10,099 bases of DNA, from positions 1 to 10,099 of the forward strand of contig DFYK01000089.1 in assembly GCA_002383605.1 (NCBI GenBank). Reading direction: 5' to 3'. This document shows, piece after piece, positions 7,158-10,099 of the stretch; within the stretch, counting starts at the first letter, position 1, and every line of letters starts with the position of its first letter. The DNA is from Proteiniphilum sp. UBA4084 (GTDB taxonomy: Bacteria > Bacteroidota > Bacteroidia > Bacteroidales > Dysgonomonadaceae). The notes beneath the pieces were generated by a model. It was not told the DNA's origin. It worked only from the letters and a program-made list of their open reading frames with translations, and made no database searches. Position numbers and translations under genes: made by a program.

Positions 7158-7240
7158 CGTGGTTTTTTCATAATAGTATTAGATTTAAGGTTAACATGTT
7201 TGGCAGAGTGTCGAGAGACATTCTGCCAATTTAATATATC
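7158..7240 (+). ncRNA. Candidate small RNA or leader RNA
   Basis: This is an inferred transcript running from the predicted start of the 7123-7154 promoter through the hairpin at 7200-7229 and its A/T-rich 3' side (TTTAATATAT). It would be about 75-80 nt, a normal size for a small RNA ending in a terminator hairpin. Alternatively it is the front of a long leader for the CD225 genes. It also holds a 12-codon reading frame (7196-7234, MFGRVSRDILPI) preceded by AAGG at 5 nt, so a leader peptide or micro-protein is possible. I recognise no Rfam family, and expression is unproven. Confidence 0.27.
7200..7229 (+). other. 13-bp stem with a GAGA tetraloop
   Basis: Bases 7200-7212 (TTGGCAGAGTGTC) pair along their full length with 7217-7229 (GACATTCTGCCAA); the only non-Watson-Crick pair is one G-T (7208-7221). 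The loop is GAGA, a GNRA tetraloop, which suggests the structure works as RNA. It is followed by TTTAATATAT rather than a strict T run. It may end dgt transcripts (130 nt past the stop), end a small RNA, or act as an attenuator. The 12-codon frame at 7196-7234 covers the whole stem. Confidence 0.6.
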
Positions 7241-7247
7241 CTGCTCA

Positions 7248-7289
7248 GTCAGACAGGTCTCACGCCTGTGACCACCCGGCTGCGTGAGA
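7248..7289 (+). other. Possible pseudoknot or switching RNA structure
   Basis: ACAGG (7253-7257) pairs with CCTGT (7265-7269), extended by GTC (7248-7250) with GAC (7270-7272) across a 2-nt bulge. The loop between them, TCTCACG (7258-7264), is fully complementary to CGTGAGA (7283-7289); the match extends by one base, C7265 with G7282, if the first stem opens. The two pairings can coexist as an H-type pseudoknot or exclude each other as a switch. The segment is more GC-rich than its flanks. Folding by eye only; no known family recognised. Confidence 0.3.
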
Positions 7290-7357
7290 GAGAATGATGT
7301 AAGGGTGCTCCGCTAAAATTTACCGCACATATTTTCAACAAACCATAAACTTTTATG

Positions 7358-7365
7358 TACATTTG
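7358..7365 (+). promoter_or_regulatory. Predicted -7 element for the CD225/DUF2752 genes
   Basis: TACATTTG matches TAnnTTTG and lies 39 nt before the ATG at 7405, which would give a leader of about 30-35 nt. The expected -33 position has only a T-rich TTTTC (7332-7336), so that part is weak. The leader ends in an A/T-rich stretch without a Shine-Dalgarno, as is common for Bacteroidota starts. It could drive the three genes apart from any transcript starting near 7160. Confidence 0.45.
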
Positions 7366-7404
7366 TATGCCGTTGCGGCAGATTATCATAATTTTAAAAA
7401 ATAT

Positions 7405-7959
7405 ATGAACCGCTATTTTTACATTGACACGGAAGGAAAGCAAAAGGGGACTTTCTCCCCTGACGAACTCGGAAAAGAACATGTGAAAAGGGATACACTT
7501 GTGTGGACACAGGGCATGGAACAGTGGAAACGTGCCGACGAAGTGGAAGAACTGCGGTTTCTGTTCACCGGCGGATCCGTTGACTACCGGACGGCCTATC
7601 CGGATCAGTCCGTCCCATATCCACAGTATGCTGCACCCTATACCGCAGATACTTCCCGGCCCATGCCGAAGACATGGCTGGTGGAATCTATTCTGGTAAC
7701 CATACTTCCTTTTGTCTTTTGCAGCAGTTTTTTGAGCCTGCTCGGAATCATCGGAATTGTCTACGCCGCCCAGGTTGAGTCTTTTTACAACAGGGGCGAT
7801 TATACTGCCGCGGCCGAATCATCACGTTCTGCAGGAAAATGGACCAAAATTGCCCTGTGGATTGCCATCGGCTGGGTGTTGCTTATCGCGATTGCCATCA
7901 CTCTTTTTATTGTATTTGTAGGCTCTCTGGCAGGTCTGGAAGAATTAATCACGACCTAA
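7405..7959 (+). CDS. GYF_2 domain-CD225 (dispanin-like) membrane protein
   Basis: The 184-residue protein has two recognisable parts. Residues 2-52 match the GYF_2 (DUF4339) type: FYIDTEGKQKGTFSPDEL, then TLVWTQGMEQWKRADEV (31-47), a small domain thought to bind proteins. A Tyr/Pro-rich linker (about 55-88) leads to a CD225 domain: the first hydrophobic segment (about 92-122) ends in GIIGIVYAAQV (114-124), then a short loop with GDYTAAAESSRSAGKW (131-146) and a second membrane helix (about 148-174). This is the same fold family as interferon-induced IFITM/dispanin proteins; bacterial roles are unknown to me. The first hydrophobic segment is about six residues longer than in the neighbour (FVFCSSFLSLL in place of CCVPF). 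The frame is open upstream to a TTG at 7363, but the domain begins exactly at the ATG at 7405, so that start is used. The next gene starts 11 nt downstream. Confidence 0.85.
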   Translation: MNRYFYIDTEGKQKGTFSPDELGKEHVKRDTLVWTQGMEQWKRADEVEELRFLFTGGSVDYRTAYPDQSVPYPQYAAPYTADTSRPMPKTWLVESILVTILPFVFCSSFLSLLGIIGIVYAAQVESFYNRGDYTAAAESSRSAGKWTKIALWIAIGWVLLIAIAITLFIVFVGSLAGLEELITT

Positions 7960-7970
7960 AAGTTAGAATT

Positions 7971-8330
7971 ATGGAAAATCAATATTTTACTCCTCCGCCG
8001 GTGCCGGAACAAAAAGCCGAACGAATGGAAGAGATTCCGCCGTTAAAACCGAATAACTGGCTTTGGCAATCCATCGTGGTAACATTGTTTTGTTGTGTCC
8101 CATTCGGTATTGTCGGCATCGTGTATGCTGCGAAAGTAGATGTGTTGTACTTCAACGGCAGGTATCAGGATGCGGAAGCTGCAGCCCGTTCGGCCAGGAC
8201 GTGGGTTCTCGTGGCTCTTGTCATCGGCATCGTGGCTCTTGTAGGCTGGATCAGCTTTTTAAGTACCGGTAACATGTCCGGTTATATGGAGAAGATCATC
8301 GAGAACTCGGCCAGCGGGTATAATTTTTGA
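7971..8330 (+). CDS. CD225/dispanin family small membrane protein
   Basis: The 119-residue protein has a Pro/Glu-rich N-terminus (1-27) and a full CD225 domain. The domain includes NNWLWQSIVVTLFCCVPFGI (28-47) with a vicinal Cys41-Cys42, the core GIVGIVYAAKV (46-56), GRYQDAEAAARSARTW (63-78) and a second helix (about 79-98). It aligns with the CD225 part of the preceding gene but lacks the GYF_2 domain, so the two look like a tandem duplicate with domain loss or gain. In animal IFITMs the matching cysteines are palmitoylated; nothing suggests that in bacteria. The frame is open upstream inside the preceding gene, but the ATG at 7971, 11 nt after its stop, gives the natural start. Probably cotranscribed with both neighbours. 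Confidence 0.88.
   Translation: MENQYFTPPPVPEQKAERMEEIPPLKPNNWLWQSIVVTLFCCVPFGIVGIVYAAKVDVLYFNGRYQDAEAAARSARTWVLVALVIGIVALVGWISFLSTGNMSGYMEKIIENSASGYNF
8209..8242 (+). repeat. 13-bp direct repeat within the CD225 gene
   Basis: TCGTGGCTCTTGT occurs at 8209-8221 and again at 8230-8242. The 21-nt period keeps the frame, and the two copies encode the VALV repeats in the second membrane helix (LVALVIGIVALVG, 80-92). It may be the trace of a small in-frame duplication or a composition effect in a Val/Leu-rich helix. Confidence 0.7.
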
Positions 8331-8348
8331 TATTTCCCACTGCTGACC

Positions 8349-8732
8349 GTGAGTAAAGGGATAAAAATTATATCGGGTTTCGTCGTGGGCTTGTTGCTCG
8401 TAGCGGCACTCTTTCTGTTTTACCGTTTTGACCCTGAGACACAGCCTTTTTTCCCAAAGTGTCCCTTTTTGCTGGTTACCGGATATCAGTGTCCCGGCTG
8501 TGGTTCGCAAAGGGCTCTTCATAGTCTGCTGCATGCTGACATAGGCACCGCATTCAAACAAAATGCCTTTATGGTGCTGATTATTCCCTATATATTCCTG
8601 GGTATTTATCTCCAGTATCTCGGGGGCAAACAACGGCATCCGGGGATCGAAAGAATCTTTTATGGGAAGTGGTCTGCGGTTATTTTACTGGTTGTAATTA
8701 TCGCTTATTGGATACTGAGAAATCTGTTATAA
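8349..8732 (+). CDS. DUF2752 family membrane protein
   Basis: The 127-residue protein matches DUF2752 by the central pattern C-x6-G-x2-CPGCG-x2-R-A: Cys38, Gly45, Cys48, Cys51, Arg55, Ala56, followed by LLHADIGTAFKQNAF (60-74). Membrane segments are predicted at about 5-25, 74-92 and 108-125. The conserved cysteines suggest metal binding or a redox role, but the family has no settled function and I propose none. The start is a GTG at 8349, since the frame is closed by the stop of the preceding gene at 8328-8330 and no ATG occurs before it; a CTG at 8343 is the only other close option. It lies 18 nt after the CD225 gene on the same strand, and the pairing of CD225 with DUF2752 genes is one I believe recurs in Bacteroidota. 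Its stop is 14 nt from the convergent uvrA stop. Confidence 0.82.
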   Translation: MSKGIKIISGFVVGLLLVAALFLFYRFDPETQPFFPKCPFLLVTGYQCPGCGSQRALHSLLHADIGTAFKQNAFMVLIIPYIFLGIYLQYLGGKQRHPGIERIFYGKWSAVILLVVIIAYWILRNLL

Positions 8733-8746
8733 ATCCAAACTTTCCT

Positions 8747-10099
8747 TCATCGCAACTTTTCTTTCAGAAAACGACCGGTGTGAGATTTTTCGCATTGTGC
8801 AACCTGTTCGGGCGTACCTTCACATACCACATACCCTCCCGCTTTTCCACCTTCCGGACCCATGTCGATGATATGGTCGGCACATTTGATCACCTCCATG
8901 TTATGTTCAATAATGATCACCGTATGCCCACGCTCAATCAGGGCATCGAAAGCTTTTAGCAGTGTTTTGATATCATGGAAGTGCAATCCGGTAGTGGGTT
9001 CGTCAAAAATGAAAATGGTGGGTTGCGTTTTCTCTTCGCCCAGATAATAGGCCAGCTTCACACGCTGGTTCTCACCACCCGACAGGGTGGAGGAAGCCTG
9101 TCCCAGTTTAATGTAACCCAGTCCCACATCCTGCAGGGGCTGAATCCTTTTGACAATTTTCTTCTCTGTCGCTCCCTTTAGCGAGGAAAAGAATTCAATC
9201 GCCTGGTCCACGGTCATCTCCAGAATGTCGTAAATGGTAAGTCCTCTGTATTCAATCTCCAGTACTTCCGGTGAAAACCGTTTGCCATGACACGATTCGC
9301 ATTCCAGCTGGATGTCGGCCATAAACTGCATCTCCACGGTGATGGTTCCTTCCCCTTTACACTCTTCACAGCGTCCCCCTTCCACGTTGAAGGAAAAATA
9401 GGCCGGGGTGAAATCCATCTGTTTTGCCAGCGGTTGCGCCGCAAAAAGTTTTCTGATTTCGTCGAATGCTTTCAGATAGGTTACCGGATTGGAGCGGGAC
9501 GACCTGCCAATGGGATTCTGATCCACATATTCCACCCCTTTCATCAGTTTGATATCACCCGTGATGCTGTTAAACTCGGCCCGTTCCAGGGCATTTCCTT
9601 TGTAATGATGTTGCAGGGCATTAAAAAACACATCGTTCACAAGCGAAGATTTTCCGGAACCGCTGACGCCGGTGACCACCGTCATCACATGAAGGGGAAA
9701 CTTCACATCGATGTTTTTAAGATTATTCTGCCGGGCACCCTTTACCCCGATGAAATTGTTCCATTTACGGCGTGATTGGGGTACTTCTATCTGCTCTTCA
9801 CCGGTAAGGTATTTGACGGTATAACTGCTGCTGTTCTTTTTCAGTTCCGACACATTTCCCTGATACATCAACTCTCCCCCCAAACGCCCTGCCTTGGGCC
9901 CGATATCGATGATGTAATCCGCTGCGCGGATAATCTCTTCATCGTGTTCCACCACCACCACCGTATTTCCAAGACTTTGCAATTCCCGCAACACGCCGAT
10001 CAGCAGATCGGTATCCCGGGAATGAAGTCCGATGCTGGGTTCATCGAGGATATAAAGTGAGCCTACCAGGCTGCTGCCGAGGGAGGAGACCAGGTTGAT
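8747..10099 (-). CDS. uvrA: UvrA, excinuclease ABC subunit A (C-terminal 450 residues; start outside window)
   Basis: UvrA is the damage-recognising ATPase of nucleotide excision repair and loads UvrB. The frame is open from the window edge, so the gene continues beyond 10099; about half the protein is here. The visible part starts near the end of the first ATPase site (LYILDEPSIGLHSRD, 15-29 of this fragment, and VVVVEHDEE, 47-55). The second ATPase follows: Walker A GVSGSGKS (144-151), the zinc finger with Cys244, Cys247, Cys267 and Cys270 (CxxC, 19 residues, CxxC), signature LSGGE (339-343), Walker B FIFDEPTTGLH (363-373) and IIIEHNMEV (395-403). The tail EKSHTGRFLKEKLR is like that of canonical UvrA. 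A GTG at 9994 lies inside the protein and is not the start. All motifs look intact. It converges with the DUF2752 gene with a 14-nt gap and no visible terminator between them. Confidence 0.96.
   Translation of the reverse strand: MNLVSSLGSSLVGSLYILDEPSIGLHSRDTDLLIGVLRELQSLGNTVVVVEHDEEIIRAADYIIDIGPKAGRLGGELMYQGNVSELKKNSSSYTVKYLTGEEQIEVPQSRRKWNNFIGVKGARQNNLKNIDVKFPLHVMTVVTGVSGSGKSSLVNDVFFNALQHHYKGNALERAEFNSITGDIKLMKGVEYVDQNPIGRSSRSNPVTYLKAFDEIRKLFAAQPLAKQMDFTPAYFSFNVEGGRCEECKGEGTITVEMQFMADIQLECESCHGKRFSPEVLEIEYRGLTIYDILEMTVDQAIEFFSSLKGATEKKIVKRIQPLQDVGLGYIKLGQASSTLSGGENQRVKLAYYLGEEKTQPTIFIFDEPTTGLHFHDIKTLLKAFDALIERGHTVIIIEHNMEVIKCADHIIDMGPEGGKAGGYVVCEGTPEQVAQCEKSHTGRFLKEKLR

Noticed and set aside
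7241..7320. Degenerate tRNA or SRP RNA in the GC-richer intergenic segment
   Set aside because: There is no T-loop motif, acceptor stem or SRP apical-loop sequence; the local pairing does not fit either RNA.
7363..7404. TTG start adding 14 residues to the GYF_2-CD225 protein
   Set aside because: The TTG is part of the TACATTTG promoter element, so a transcript would begin after it; the domain starts at the ATG at 7405.
7249..7482. Minus-strand frame (77 codons) across the structured intergenic region
   Set aside because: It runs into the start of the GYF_2 gene on the other strand, has no recognisable features and no promoter-like element; the region is better read as non-coding.

Overview
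The window looks like chromosomal DNA from a member of the Bacteroidota, most likely order Bacteroidales. The evidence is the close resemblance of AroE, PurC, UbiE, PhoH, Dgt and UvrA to the Bacteroidales versions I know, several promoter elements of the Bacteroidota type (TAnnTTTG at -7, in one case with TTTG at -33), and mostly poor Shine-Dalgarno sequences. Genus cannot be fixed by eye; the Dysgonomonadaceae/Porphyromonadaceae are a reasonable guess. I see no insertion sequence, phage gene, CRISPR array, tRNA or rRNA.

Layout. Bases 1-71 hold the last codons of an unidentified plus-strand gene. A hairpin at 146-175 separates it from a convergent five-gene minus-strand block (5614 down to 224): a long PurF-family amidotransferase, phoH, purC, ubiE/menG and aroE. 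Gaps in the block are 9 nt, 6 nt, a 4-nt overlap and 67 nt, so it is probably one operon. It mixes purine synthesis (PurF-like, PurC), an RNA-linked ATPase (PhoH), menaquinone methylation (UbiE) and the shikimate route that feeds chorismate to menaquinone and aromatic amino acids (AroE). A divergent promoter region (5615-5740) separates this block from dgt (5741-7069, plus strand), a dNTP triphosphohydrolase.

Bases 7070-7404 encode no convincing protein but hold the most unusual DNA of the window: a complete Bacteroidota-type promoter, a 13-bp stem with a GAGA tetraloop, and a possible pseudoknot. A second promoter element lies just before the next gene. Downstream is a compact plus-strand set of three small membrane-protein genes: a GYF_2-CD225 fusion, a stand-alone CD225 (IFITM/dispanin-like) protein and a DUF2752 protein. 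The window ends with the C-terminal half of uvrA on the minus strand, tail to tail with the DUF2752 gene.

Most of the window is ordinary housekeeping DNA. The parts worth a second look are the structured 7123-7289 region, the CD225/DUF2752 membrane module, and the divergent PurF-like protein, which has lost a residue I expect in the glutaminase oxyanion hole.
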